In this document: positions 50,626 to 59,511 of the stretch, in pieces
Numbering within the stretch: position 1 is the first letter of the stretch
How the letters are laid out: every line of letters begins with the position of its first letter
NCBI GenBank assembly: GCA_934675685.1
Contig: CAKURL010000003.1
Coordinates: 5,118 to 69,117, forward strand
DNA: 64,000 nt
DNA from: an uncultured Candidatus Melainabacteria bacterium
GTDB lineage: Bacteria; Cyanobacteriota; Vampirovibrionia; Gastranaerophilales; Gastranaerophilaceae
Direction: 5' to 3'
The notes under the pieces: model-generated
Database searches by the model: none
Told to the model about the DNA's origin: nothing
Seen by the model: the letters and a program-made list of their open reading frames with translations, nothing else
Program-made: the position numbers and the translations under genes

Positions 50626-51540
50626 GTGCTTCAATTAAACGTAGATTTTACACTTTTGAATAAATTTTTCGGTATTTCGGTGAACAAAATTCCTCAATAT
50701 GCCAACATGGATATTGATGAAATCATGAAAGCTGAAGCCGAGGACGGCAATCAAAAAGCAAAGGACTATAAAAAAATCTTGTCTGATCCGGATAAGATTT
50801 TGGAAATATTTAAGCTTTCGAACGTCGAAAACAAGTATAATATTTTGCAAAATATGTCCGAAGCCGACCTAGACGATCTATTGCCTTTTTTAGAAGAAGA
50901 GCAATTGCTTAATGGCTTGCAATTTTTTAACGACGCAAAGCTCACTTCCATGTGCGAAGCTTTGCCCACAGAAGAGCTTATCGGAGTAGTTTTTCAAAAG
51001 TTTTCTTTGCAAAATGTCTTAGAGCTCATGTCTGATAATTCTATGGACCAATTTTTGTCTGAGCCTGATGTGGATAGGAAATATGCTCAAAAATATTTCC
51101 AAACCTTGGATAATGACGTTTTGAAGCAAATAATGATGTATTCTTTTGGCGCAGAGATGATGGACAAAAATAGAGAAGAATACTTAGAAAAAATTAATTC
51201 AATGGGGGACGACGACTTCAACCAGTTCTTAAAATCCATGGAGAAAAATTCAAAAGCAAATTTGATAAATGGAATAGTGGGTCAAGATGAAAGCTTGCTT
51301 TTGCTCTTCAAAAATGACGATTTAATTCGCCCAATGGAGTCTTTGATGAAGGAAGATAAAATCAAGCTTATGGGAAGCTTGGATAAAGAATTTTTAATTC
51401 CTATGATTCAAGAGCTCCCTATGGACCTAACTCAAATTGTTTTGACTCAAATAGACCCAGAAGAATTTAGCAAAATCTTGGCGAGCGAATTTTCAGATAT
51501 TTTGCAAGATGTCGTTTTGTTTTCCACAAGAGCTGCTTAA
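50626..51540 (+). CDS. Helical-repeat protein of unknown function (MgtE_N/FliG-like look)
   Basis: This 304-residue acidic all-helical protein has repeated leucine-rich helix pairs: YNILQNMSEADLDDLLPFLEEEQLL, KLTSMCEALPTEELIGVVFQKF, IPMIQELPMDLTQIVLTQIDPEEF. The pattern resembles the superhelical MgtE N-terminal or FliG-type repeats, without other MgtE parts. The GTG start has AAGGCG upstream. It is transcribed alone behind an AT-palindromic tract (~50562-50588). It is probably a cytoplasmic scaffold; no enzymatic motif is seen. Confidence 0.6.
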   Translation: MLQLNVDFTLLNKFFGISVNKIPQYANMDIDEIMKAEAEDGNQKAKDYKKILSDPDKILEIFKLSNVENKYNILQNMSEADLDDLLPFLEEEQLLNGLQFFNDAKLTSMCEALPTEELIGVVFQKFSLQNVLELMSDNSMDQFLSEPDVDRKYAQKYFQTLDNDVLKQIMMYSFGAEMMDKNREEYLEKINSMGDDDFNQFLKSMEKNSKANLINGIVGQDESLLLLFKNDDLIRPMESLMKEDKIKLMGSLDKEFLIPMIQELPMDLTQIVLTQIDPEEFSKILASEFSDILQDVVLFSTRAA

Positions 51541-51550
51541 AATAAAAAGC

Positions 51551-52144
51551 CTAAGGCATTTTGTTATAGACTTCAAGAGTCTTTTTGGCGTTTTTTGTTT
51601 GGTTTAATTGCTTGTAACAATATGCCAGATTGTAAACCGCGTCTTTGTTGTTTGGCTCTAGCTCAAGCGCTTTTATCAAGTTTTTCTTTGCAGATTTAAA
51701 GTCTTTTAAAATCATTTGGCAATTTGCAAGGTTATAATACGCAGGGGCGAAGTTTTTGTTATATTTAATCGCAAGTTCAAAGTTGTTTAAAGCTAAAAGA
51801 TAAGATTTTTTGCTTGCAAAAATACAGCCAAGGTTATAATAGGCTTTATAGAAGCTATAATTTTTGTCTAGTGCTCGGTTCAAGTTCGAAATCGCTAAGT
51901 TGTCGTCGTTGTTTTCTTGGGCGATGTTGGAAAGAATTAGATAAATCGTTTCGTCTTTTTCGCTTTTTGGAAAGTCTTCTAAAATTTTCCCCGCTTCTTT
52001 ATAGTTTCCTGTGGCATAATATGCAAAAGCTCTTTGTCTTAAGTCTGACAAATCTAAAGAAGAGTTTTCTTTTGCAAAAGCGGAATAAGAAAAATTAAAA
52101 AATAAAAAACCAAAAAATAAAAAAGTTAAAAAAAATCTTTTCAC
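51551..52144 (-). CDS. Secreted TPR protein
   Basis: The 197-residue protein has a signal peptide (residues 1-~24, ending SAFA) followed by about five tetratricopeptide repeats: QRAFAYYATGNYKEAGKILE, AISNLNRALDKNYSFYKAYYNLG, LALNNFELAIKYNKNFAPAYYNLA, SAKKNLIKALELEPNNKDAVYNLA. It is probably a periplasmic protein-protein adaptor. Lacking a lipobox, it seems soluble. It is convergent with the helical-repeat gene and divergent from the LCP gene. Confidence 0.85.
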   Translation of the reverse strand: MKRFFLTFLFFGFLFFNFSYSAFAKENSSLDLSDLRQRAFAYYATGNYKEAGKILEDFPKSEKDETIYLILSNIAQENNDDNLAISNLNRALDKNYSFYKAYYNLGCIFASKKSYLLALNNFELAIKYNKNFAPAYYNLANCQMILKDFKSAKKNLIKALELEPNNKDAVYNLAYCYKQLNQTKNAKKTLEVYNKMP

Positions 52145-52267
52145 AAAATTCTCCTTTTAGATAATATTTTATTATAAAACCTTCTTAATGTGTAGAGAAA
52201 ATGTTCCATTTTAAATTTATATAGTATAATTAAGTGTATCGACAAAAATATTTTATAATGGATAAAA

Positions 52268-53542
52268 ATGAAAAACGATTTAGAAGACAGAATGCAAGTA
52301 TATAGAATACCAATCAGGCCGCAGTATAAAAGAAGACGACGTCAAAAAAAACAAAACCCAACACCTTTCTTTTTGGTTTTAATTTTGATTTTAGCTGGTG
52401 TTTTTTATTTTCTGAATAATACTTTTAGCTATGATTTAGGAAAAACAGACAATCACAACAAAACCCCTCTTGATTTCAATTTTAACTTCTCTCCAAGAAG
52501 GCAAAATATTCTCTTAATGGGTGTTGATGTGGCTCCAAACGCAAACAATCCTTTCAAAGGCGCTCGTTCTGACACCATGCTTTTAATCAGCATTGCTCCT
52601 TATGGAAAAAATGTGAACGTAATTTCTATTCCAAGAGACTCAAAAGTCTATTTGGCAGGAAAAAACAAGGCTGATAAAATAAACCATGCTTTCGCTTTTG
52701 GGGGCGCAAAGCTTTCTCAAAGAACAGTTGAAGAAGCTTTTGGGATAAAAATAAATAATTATTTTGCTATTTCAAATACTGGTGTAATCAAGATGATAGA
52801 CACTTTAGGCGGGCTTCCAATTTACATCGAAAAGCCTATGAAATATGACGACTACACTGCAAAACTTCACATAAACTTGCAACCCGGCACACATTTGCTT
52901 TCGGGCAAGCAAACAGAAGGCTATTTGAGATTTAGACATGATCCTTATGGCGATATCGGAAGAATTAGGCGCCAACAATGGTTCTTCAATGCTATGCTTG
53001 ATAGACTTAAAGATCCAAGTGTGATTGTAAAATTGCCTGAATTGTTAAAAATTTTGCCTGAGTATATTCAAACTGATATTTCCGGCTATGACCTTGCTAA
53101 ATTTGTTGCTATGGCAAAAAATGTGGATACTTCGACAATCCAGATTGCAACAATTCCAGGGGCGCCTTCCACAAAGGGCGTCACGAGCTATTGGATAGTT
53201 GACCCTGAAAAAACTCAAGAGCTCATAAACAAAATGGTTTACAGGGAAAAAGAAGAGCTGAACTTGGCTGAGCTTAATGTTGGGATTTTGTATGCAAATT
53301 CTAAAGAAGAAGAAGCAAATAAATTAAAAGCCGAGCTAGAAGAAAAAGGTGTCCAAGTCAAGACCCATGGTGTTTCTAGTGTTGCAAAAGATTATATAGC
53401 CGTGCATAATCTTGACCTCACAGGAGAAACAATTATGGAATTAAAGAAAATAATTCCTGACATCAAAGAAAAACACACAATTTACGACCCAATCGGGATA
53501 AATAGAACAGGAAAAGACCTCACAATCGTGATTGCAGGCTAG
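52268..53542 (+). CDS. LytR-CpsA-Psr (LCP) family glycopolymer ligase
   Basis: The 424-residue protein has a basic N-terminus (RRRRQKKQ), one membrane segment (~36-50), and an extracytoplasmic LCP domain: NILLMGVDVAPN, GARSDTMLLISI, VISIPRDSKV, ADKINHAFAFGG, and RFRHDPYGDIGRIRRQQW with the pyrophosphate-binding Arg/Asp residues. A C-terminal ~100-residue LytR_C domain follows (LNVGILYANSKEEEANKLKAELE). LCP proteins attach undecaprenyl-pyrophosphate-linked glycans to peptidoglycan or proteins. The gene fits the glycan theme of the window. ABC ATPase 23 bp downstream. Confidence 0.92.
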   Translation: MKNDLEDRMQVYRIPIRPQYKRRRRQKKQNPTPFFLVLILILAGVFYFLNNTFSYDLGKTDNHNKTPLDFNFNFSPRRQNILLMGVDVAPNANNPFKGARSDTMLLISIAPYGKNVNVISIPRDSKVYLAGKNKADKINHAFAFGGAKLSQRTVEEAFGIKINNYFAISNTGVIKMIDTLGGLPIYIEKPMKYDDYTAKLHINLQPGTHLLSGKQTEGYLRFRHDPYGDIGRIRRQQWFFNAMLDRLKDPSVIVKLPELLKILPEYIQTDISGYDLAKFVAMAKNVDTSTIQIATIPGAPSTKGVTSYWIVDPEKTQELINKMVYREKEELNLAELNVGILYANSKEEEANKLKAELEEKGVQVKTHGVSSVAKDYIAVHNLDLTGETIMELKKIIPDIKEKHTIYDPIGINRTGKDLTIVIAG

Positions 53543-53565
53543 TAGAAAATAAAATCAAGAGTAAA

Positions 53566-54282
53566 ATGCCTTTAATTGAAGTAAAAAATGCTATAAAAAT
53601 TTATCAAATGGGAGAAGAAAAATTCCATGCTTTAAATGATGTTTCTTTTTCTATTGAAAAAGGCGAATTTGTGGCGATTATGGGAACGTCGGGTTCTGGG
53701 AAATCGACTTGCATGAATATGCTAGGAACCCTAGATAAACCCACATCTGGCGAATATCATCTTGATGGCGTTGATGTTTTTAGTTTGAATTCAGAAGAAT
53801 TATCGGACATTAGAAACAACAAAATCGGCTTTGTTTTTCAGGGGTTTAACCTGATTTCAAGAACAAGTGCGATTGATAACGTTTGTTTACCTATGATATA
53901 TAAAGGAATTCCCGAAGAGGAAAGATATAAAAGAGCGAGAGAAGCGCTTAAAATTGTGGGCTTGGAGCATAAAGAAAACAACATGCCTTCTCAAATGTCC
54001 GGAGGCCAACAACAAAGAGTCGCAATTGCAAGAGCGATTGTAAACGACGCACCTTTGATTTTAGCGGACGAACCTACTGGAAACTTAGACACTAAAACAA
54101 GTATTGATGTTATGGAGTTTTTCGTAAATTTAAACGAAAAATTAGGAAAAACGGTTGTTTTAGTCACGCACGAACCAGACATTGCAGAATATACAAAACG
54201 GATAATAAAGTTTAAAGATGGCAAGATTGTGTCTGATTTATTGAAGGAAGATTGGCTAAAACAAAGAACTAGAGAGACTTAG
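53566..54282 (+). CDS. MacB/LolD-type ABC transporter ATPase
   Basis: The 238-residue ATPase has Walker A GTSGSGKST, VFQGFNLI, signature MSGGQQQRVAIARAI, Walker B LILADEPTGNLDTKTS and switch His in LVTHEPD, the features of the MacB/LolD/FtsE class. The usual FtsX-like permease gene is not adjacent, and the next gene is on the other strand, so partner permeases are elsewhere. It probably lies in one transcript with the LCP gene (23-bp gap). Convergent overlap of 4 bp downstream. Confidence 0.9.
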   Translation: MPLIEVKNAIKIYQMGEEKFHALNDVSFSIEKGEFVAIMGTSGSGKSTCMNMLGTLDKPTSGEYHLDGVDVFSLNSEELSDIRNNKIGFVFQGFNLISRTSAIDNVCLPMIYKGIPEEERYKRAREALKIVGLEHKENNMPSQMSGGQQQRVAIARAIVNDAPLILADEPTGNLDTKTSIDVMEFFVNLNEKLGKTVVLVTHEPDIAEYTKRIIKFKDGKIVSDLLKEDWLKQRTRET

Positions 54283-54848
54283 TTTAATCCTGCATAGACT
54301 GGGTTTGAGGCAATTAAGCTTTTAACACCTTGAACGCCGCCTTTTGTTCTGATTTTTGCAATATAATTTTCTCTTTTTGCCAAAGGTTCGCTTGATGTAA
54401 GAAGAGTTTTATTTCTTTTTGTTAATTCGTTCCAAGCTTGTGTTTCAGAAATCCAAGCTCTTAATTCTTCTGTTCTTGAATTTGTAAATGTATGATGTTG
54501 AGATTCATGGGCAATCAAACAAGCGATGCATTCTGCGCTTGCGCCTCTATGTTCAGAATTGATATAGATTACAAGTCCGCCACTTCTTGTTTTCATGGTC
54601 ACCGCTTCGCAATCTGTGTAGCCATAGACTGCTAAATCTCGAAACATAATTCGAATTGGCTGTTTTGTTGCGTTTCTGCCATATAAAATTGCGATGACGT
54701 CTCTTCTGTTGATGGATTCAAGAGAATTTAGCGCTTTTATAATCTTTTGGTTTGTGGAAATTTTTGAATAATCAAGAGCGAAACTGTCTTGAAATCCGCA
54801 AACAAGACCAAATAGCAAAAATAATATTAGTAGTATCTTTTTCATCAT
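54279..54848 (-). CDS. Secreted putative zinc metallopeptidase (HExxH)
   Basis: The 189-residue protein has a signal peptide (residues ~1-24, ending SFA) and the zinc motif in CLIAHESQHHTF (His114, Glu115, His118). TEELRAWISETQAW follows, with Glu127/128/135 as possible third ligands, as in gluzincin-like minimal peptidases. A preceding Cys pair (Cys107, Cys110) could form a disulfide. The family is not recognised with certainty. A periplasmic peptidase, possibly acting on peptidoglycan-associated substrates, is the simplest reading. The catalytic domain is small. Confidence 0.65.
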   Translation of the reverse strand: MMKKILLILFLLFGLVCGFQDSFALDYSKISTNQKIIKALNSLESINRRDVIAILYGRNATKQPIRIMFRDLAVYGYTDCEAVTMKTRSGGLVIYINSEHRGASAECIACLIAHESQHHTFTNSRTEELRAWISETQAWNELTKRNKTLLTSSEPLAKRENYIAKIRTKGGVQGVKSLIASNPVYAGLN

Positions 54849-54880
54849 GCACCGTTCGTAATGTATAGACTTTATTGTAT

Positions 54881-54908
54881 CCGTATGTCTTAACTTACGG
54901 CTTTTTTT
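54881..54908 (+). terminator. Intrinsic terminator-like hairpin without an obvious upstream gene
   Basis: CCGTA/TACGG arms with a mismatch and inner GT/AC pairs close a small loop, followed by C and seven Ts. It is oriented for plus-strand transcription, but the nearest plus-strand gene ends 600 bp upstream behind a minus-strand gene. Confidence 0.5.
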
Positions 54909-55015
54909 GAGACGACTTTAGGAATTTTCTTCTTTTTGTTACATTAATTTACAATAAACAAAATAATAGCTTTAATCCTGATTTAAAAAATAAAATTTAA
55001 AGTTATTTTTCTATA

Positions 55016-55588
55016 ATGAAAAATAATATCTCGCCCACAAAAAAGGAATTTTTTCTTTGCATTTTTCTAAATGCGCTATTTTATCTTGTTTTTTGTCCTT
55101 TGTTTTGTTTTTGCTATGAACCCACAAAGACAATAATCATCACAAAAGAAGATATTAAAAACGCAAAACCGATTTCGCCTTTTGATGTTAATTTTTCCCC
55201 AAAAGAACTAAAAAATATTAAAATGATGGAAAAAAGACATTTTAACAAAACCTATGAAGATTTAAAAGACGAAGAAAGGTTAATGCAATTGGAATATGAG
55301 CTTTTGGGCAAAACTTGGAAATACACTCAAAAAGAAAAAAGAATAAAAACTCTTTTAATTGCTTCGACTAATATCATGCTCCAAGGGACTTCTCTGCCCC
55401 CTTCAATTGGTTCTGAAAGAAACGCAAAAAGAATGGCAAACGACTCAATTGACTATAGGAAAAAAGAAGATGTCGGGCTCATCGATGGGTTTTTGAGGCT
55501 TCTTTCTCCTGAAAAATATGAAGTCTATAGGGCTCATTCTAAGCGCCGCTATGAAGATTGGGCGGATTCTTTAACATCTTCTCCTTGA
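55016..55588 (+). CDS. Hypothetical membrane-anchored or secreted protein
   Basis: This 190-residue protein has one hydrophobic N-terminal segment (residues ~12-34, CIFLNALFYLVFCPLFCFCY), a signal anchor or signal peptide. A conserved-looking central block, MMEKRHFNKTYEDLKDEERL to LGKTWKYTQKEKRIKTLL, resembles short repeats of type E..FG.TY....RL..LE..L.G found in cyanobacterial and related secreted proteins (recollection). No ribosome site is obvious. The 3' end overlaps the convergent AsmA-like gene by 40 bp, and its last ~13 codons may be poorly constrained. Confidence 0.6.
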   Translation: MKNNISPTKKEFFLCIFLNALFYLVFCPLFCFCYEPTKTIIITKEDIKNAKPISPFDVNFSPKELKNIKMMEKRHFNKTYEDLKDEERLMQLEYELLGKTWKYTQKEKRIKTLLIASTNIMLQGTSLPPSIGSERNAKRMANDSIDYRKKEDVGLIDGFLRLLSPEKYEVYRAHSKRRYEDWADSLTSSP

Positions 55589-58500
55589 GAATTTTCTTGA
55601 GAAAGGGCTTTTTGAGCTTCAGAAGCTTCTTCTTTATCTTTGCTTTGAATATCTTGGGTTTTTGCCTTTAGCGCAGTGGATAAAATTTCTTTTACCAACA
55701 TGTTTTTCACTTCTGGGGCTGTTGTGTCCATTTTAAGCGCTTTTTCTACTCCAACTTTTATTTTGTTGTTGTCCTCGTATTTTTTTTGCAATTTGTTTAT
55801 TAGCTCTTGTTTTGCTTTTTGTTCTTGTTCTGCTATATATTTTGAGCTAAATTCTTTTGCTTTGTCCATATCTTTTTGTATAGCGAGCCACTTAAAAGAT
55901 TTCACTAATTTTAATGGTTTTTGGACATCTCCTCTTAAGATGATTTGGAATTTTGTCGCATTTTGGTCAGAGTGGTTTTTAGAAAAATCAGGGATTTCTT
56001 TATATTCGCTTTCTTCCACGACTTGAGTGAAGAATGTGAACAATTTAGCATTCACAACATTAAGCCCAGGGGTGTTTTTTATAAGGTTCACTGGGTTTGC
56101 TAAAGCTAAAGGTCCAAGTGCATCTGAAACTCCAGAAGCCAAGCGTACTCTAACGCTTGAATTTATCGTATTTTTCAATAAATCCATATTTCCTTTAATT
56201 AAAAGGCATAAAATATTTCCTCTTGAAGTGATTGAAGAGAAATTTGCAATTCCATCTTTGAAATAAATTTTTCCTTCGAGTTCTTCAAAGTGCGAACTAT
56301 CGATTGTGGTTAAAGGTGTCAAAATTATACCAATTGTGTTTTTAAACACTGGGTTTTCTCTTATATTTTCAGCCAAGAAGAAGTTTTCCAATTTTGCAAA
56401 TGGGCCATATTGTCCATCTTTCAATTTGAAATCCACTGTTCCTTTTAGGGATTTCATTTGTTCTTCATAAGTCGCACCTTTTAAGGAAATATCAGTTTTA
56501 AAGTTTGTTTTTCCTGATATTGCATCTTTTAAGTTTGCAGCGTCTTCTAGGGCTTTTGCGGCATTTATGTTTTGCCCTTGTGTTTTTAAGCTAATCAATT
56601 GCGAAATCAAGTTCACTTTCACTTCGCCTGAAATTTTTCCTTCAAAAGCGTGGCAATTTAAGCTGTCTAAAATAAGGTCATTATTTTTTATTTTTAAATT
56701 GCTTTTGATTGAATTTACTTCTATTTTTCCTGTGGTTAATTTTTTGATGTTCAATTTTCCCTGTGCGTTTAAAGGAATGTTTGCTTGGGTAGTTTTTTTG
56801 TTTTTTGCGCTAGCTTTTTGATTGGCTTTTTGTTTGCCAGCTGGTGGCATATATTTTTCAAGCTTTGGCAAAATCATAAGTGCTTTGTCGACATCAATAA
56901 AATCAGATGAAACCACAAGGTTATCTACTTTTATAGGGTTAAAGTTTTTCAAGCTTGCTCTTAGTTTTGAATTTATTTCGCTAGAGTTTAAGTTGATTTT
57001 ATTTAAATCAACATTTAAAAAGCTAGGCGTGATATCAAGAGAAACGTTTGAGATTTTAAACAACAATTCCGGAATATTGATTGAATTTATTTCAATTTTT
57101 CCATTGTTATTTAAATTATTTATGTCGCTTAAATCCCCGTCGGACTTGAATTTCATGTTGAAATCAAAGCTTGATTTAGGTAGTATTGAAATATTTCCTT
57201 TGAGGTTTTGAATTGTGTGGATTTTAAAGATATTTAAATGTCCATCTTCTAAAATTCCAGATAAATCAACGAGTTTTTTTGCTCCTTTTGAATTATCCTC
57301 TAAGATATCGAAAAAGCCTTTTTGAGGTTTTAAAAACATGCCTGAATTTTTGATTTTTATTTTGTTTTTATGGATTTTAGCGTCTAATTGAAATAAGCTT
57401 TGTTGATTTTTAAGCAAATTTAAAGTCACAGGTGAGATAAAGTTTGCGCTGTCGCTATAAATTTGAGCTAGAATATCTTGAGTTTTTAAATCGCCCAAAA
57501 CCCTTGCTTTTATAGGAATATTGCCTTTAGAAGGAACATAAAAAGAAACTTCCTTTCCTAAAATTTGGTTTATGTCTGAAGTTGCCAGATATCCTTTTAA
57601 AAATACATTTATATTAGGGTTTTTTAGAAATTCTTTAATTGTGCCTTCAAAGGTGAATTTAGAATTTTTGTTTAATTTGATTAAAAATGGGTTTATGACA
57701 AGGTCATTTTTGTTGAAGTTCACATTGATTAAATCAACTGCGCTATAGATTTTAGCACTTGGAATGTTAAAATTAAACCCTTTGTTTTCAATGTTTCCTT
57801 TTATTGTGTCTTTGTTTAAATCAATATTAATTTTTGTTTCTTTGTTTGTTATAAAGAAAGTGTTTTTTGTGTCTTTAAAATTCAAAGAGTTTAATTTTGC
57901 GCTTAAAATCGCTTTTACTTCTTCCAATTTTCCTTTTAAACTCATGTCGAAGCCCAAAGTTGCGCTATTAATTACATAGGCTTTTTTGAGCTCTTTTGAA
58001 GCAAAAGTATTGTATAAAGTGGGGATTGAAAGGTTTTGGGCGCTGATTTTAATATCTGCCCCTTCTTTGTTGTCGATTTTTCCTTGAGCTTTGATTTTTG
58101 AATTATTTAAGCTTAAAGAAGAATCTTCAATCACGACTGTGTTATGGTCTAATTTTATTAAAGTTTTAATATCTTTTAGGCCTAAGTTGATTTTGGAATG
58201 GATAATTTCGCCATCTTTTATTTCGATTTTGCCTTCAGAAGAGAGCTTTTTAAAGTTTGTTTTGATTTTTGCGTTTGCTTCAAAATAACCTTTAGCTTTG
58301 ATTGAAGCGATATCGTTATTTATATTTAAGCTATCCAATAAGCCTTTTAACAAGACAAAAAGGTTTGAAAAATGGATTTTGTCTGAATTAATTTGAGCTT
58401 TAACGTGAGGTTTTTTCCCTGTAAAAATTGAACCCACTAGCTCTATTTTTTCATCTTTTGTGATGAAAAGGTTTGTGTTATAGTTTATGTCTTTTTTGAT

Positions 58501-59454
58501 AAAGTTTGCGTGCAAAAAGCTATCAGGCAAAAGAACATCGGATAATTTCAAATTTAAATTGTCAACATTAAAATAACCAAAGCCATAATATGTATTGTCT
58601 TTGTCTTGCCTTAATTTTAAATGCGTTGAAATGTTAGCTTTTAAGTCATATTTTTGGTAAATTTCAACAATGTTCATAAAGCTCAATTTGACTTTTTCGT
58701 CCGGATCTTTTTCTTCTTTTTTCCCTTGAACAAGGCTGATTTTAGGGGTTGAAGCAGAAAAATTGATGTCTGCTAAAATGTTTTCTTTTTCGTCAGACAA
58801 AAGCTGAGCTTTTGTTTTTATGAGAGCTGTGTTTCTTGCGCCATTATATTTTAAAAACAATTCGTCAGATTTTAATTCGACTTTGTGCTCTGTCATAAGG
58901 TCAGAAGCTTTTACGATTAAATTTGTGATTTTTACATAAGGAACTTTTATCCTCACTCTTTTTAAGATGTTGTTTAAATCGACTTGTTGAATTTGTTTTT
59001 CGTTGCTTGAAACGGTCGGCTTTGCATTGTTTTCATTTATTATTTCTTCTAATAATTTTGCGATTTTATAGTCTTTTTTGTTTTCGATTTCTAAATTAAT
59101 ATAAGGGTTTTCGACATAAATCCTTGAAGTCTTTGCGCAGAGGACAAATAAAGAAGGCAAAGAAACGCCCCCTTTGATTTTTTTCGCGCTAAATAAAGTG
59201 GATTTGTCGTCTAGGGTGATTTTTAAATTTTCTATATTTGCCCCCAAAGACAAAAATGGAGTCGAATAAAAGCTGACTTTAGAATAGTCTAAATTAAGCT
59301 TAGAAGACTCTTTTACGAGCTTTTGGATTTGTGGCTTGTATTGTTCAAGGTTAACAAAATTGCCAATAAAATAAGGTAAAATTAAAAATGCCAGATATAA
59401 AAACCCAACAATGCTCGAAAAAAGTATAGCTATATATTTTAAAAATTTATTCAT
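55549..59454 (-). CDS. AsmA-family inner-membrane-anchored protein
   Basis: The 1301-residue protein has one N-terminal membrane helix (~7-32) and an AsmA start: NLEQYKPQIQKLVKESSKLNLDYSKVSFYSTPFLSLGANIENLKI. A very long repetitive beta-rich body of short amphipathic strands follows, ending with the AsmA C-terminal region (LKGTVDFKLKDGQYGPFAKLENF, SSHFEELEGKIYFKDGIANF, near residues 1000-1080) and a charged coiled tail from ~1190. AsmA-like proteins are thought to bridge the periplasm and carry phospholipids to the outer membrane. Its presence supports a diderm cell. Confidence 0.88.
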   Translation of the reverse strand: MNKFLKYIAILFSSIVGFLYLAFLILPYFIGNFVNLEQYKPQIQKLVKESSKLNLDYSKVSFYSTPFLSLGANIENLKITLDDKSTLFSAKKIKGGVSLPSLFVLCAKTSRIYVENPYINLEIENKKDYKIAKLLEEIINENNAKPTVSSNEKQIQQVDLNNILKRVRIKVPYVKITNLIVKASDLMTEHKVELKSDELFLKYNGARNTALIKTKAQLLSDEKENILADINFSASTPKISLVQGKKEEKDPDEKVKLSFMNIVEIYQKYDLKANISTHLKLRQDKDNTYYGFGYFNVDNLNLKLSDVLLPDSFLHANFIKKDINYNTNLFITKDEKIELVGSIFTGKKPHVKAQINSDKIHFSNLFVLLKGLLDSLNINNDIASIKAKGYFEANAKIKTNFKKLSSEGKIEIKDGEIIHSKINLGLKDIKTLIKLDHNTVVIEDSSLSLNNSKIKAQGKIDNKEGADIKISAQNLSIPTLYNTFASKELKKAYVINSATLGFDMSLKGKLEEVKAILSAKLNSLNFKDTKNTFFITNKETKINIDLNKDTIKGNIENKGFNFNIPSAKIYSAVDLINVNFNKNDLVINPFLIKLNKNSKFTFEGTIKEFLKNPNINVFLKGYLATSDINQILGKEVSFYVPSKGNIPIKARVLGDLKTQDILAQIYSDSANFISPVTLNLLKNQQSLFQLDAKIHKNKIKIKNSGMFLKPQKGFFDILEDNSKGAKKLVDLSGILEDGHLNIFKIHTIQNLKGNISILPKSSFDFNMKFKSDGDLSDINNLNNNGKIEINSINIPELLFKISNVSLDITPSFLNVDLNKINLNSSEINSKLRASLKNFNPIKVDNLVVSSDFIDVDKALMILPKLEKYMPPAGKQKANQKASAKNKKTTQANIPLNAQGKLNIKKLTTGKIEVNSIKSNLKIKNNDLILDSLNCHAFEGKISGEVKVNLISQLISLKTQGQNINAAKALEDAANLKDAISGKTNFKTDISLKGATYEEQMKSLKGTVDFKLKDGQYGPFAKLENFFLAENIRENPVFKNTIGIILTPLTTIDSSHFEELEGKIYFKDGIANFSSITSRGNILCLLIKGNMDLLKNTINSSVRVRLASGVSDALGPLALANPVNLIKNTPGLNVVNAKLFTFFTQVVEESEYKEIPDFSKNHSDQNATKFQIILRGDVQKPLKLVKSFKWLAIQKDMDKAKEFSSKYIAEQEQKAKQELINKLQKKYEDNNKIKVGVEKALKMDTTAPEVKNMLVKEILSTALKAKTQDIQSKDKEEASEAQKALSQENSQGEDVKESAQSS

Positions 59455-59511
59455 TATAAATCCCTATAATTTTGTCTTTTAATATATTATAGCTAAAGTT
59501 TTTCTTTGAGG

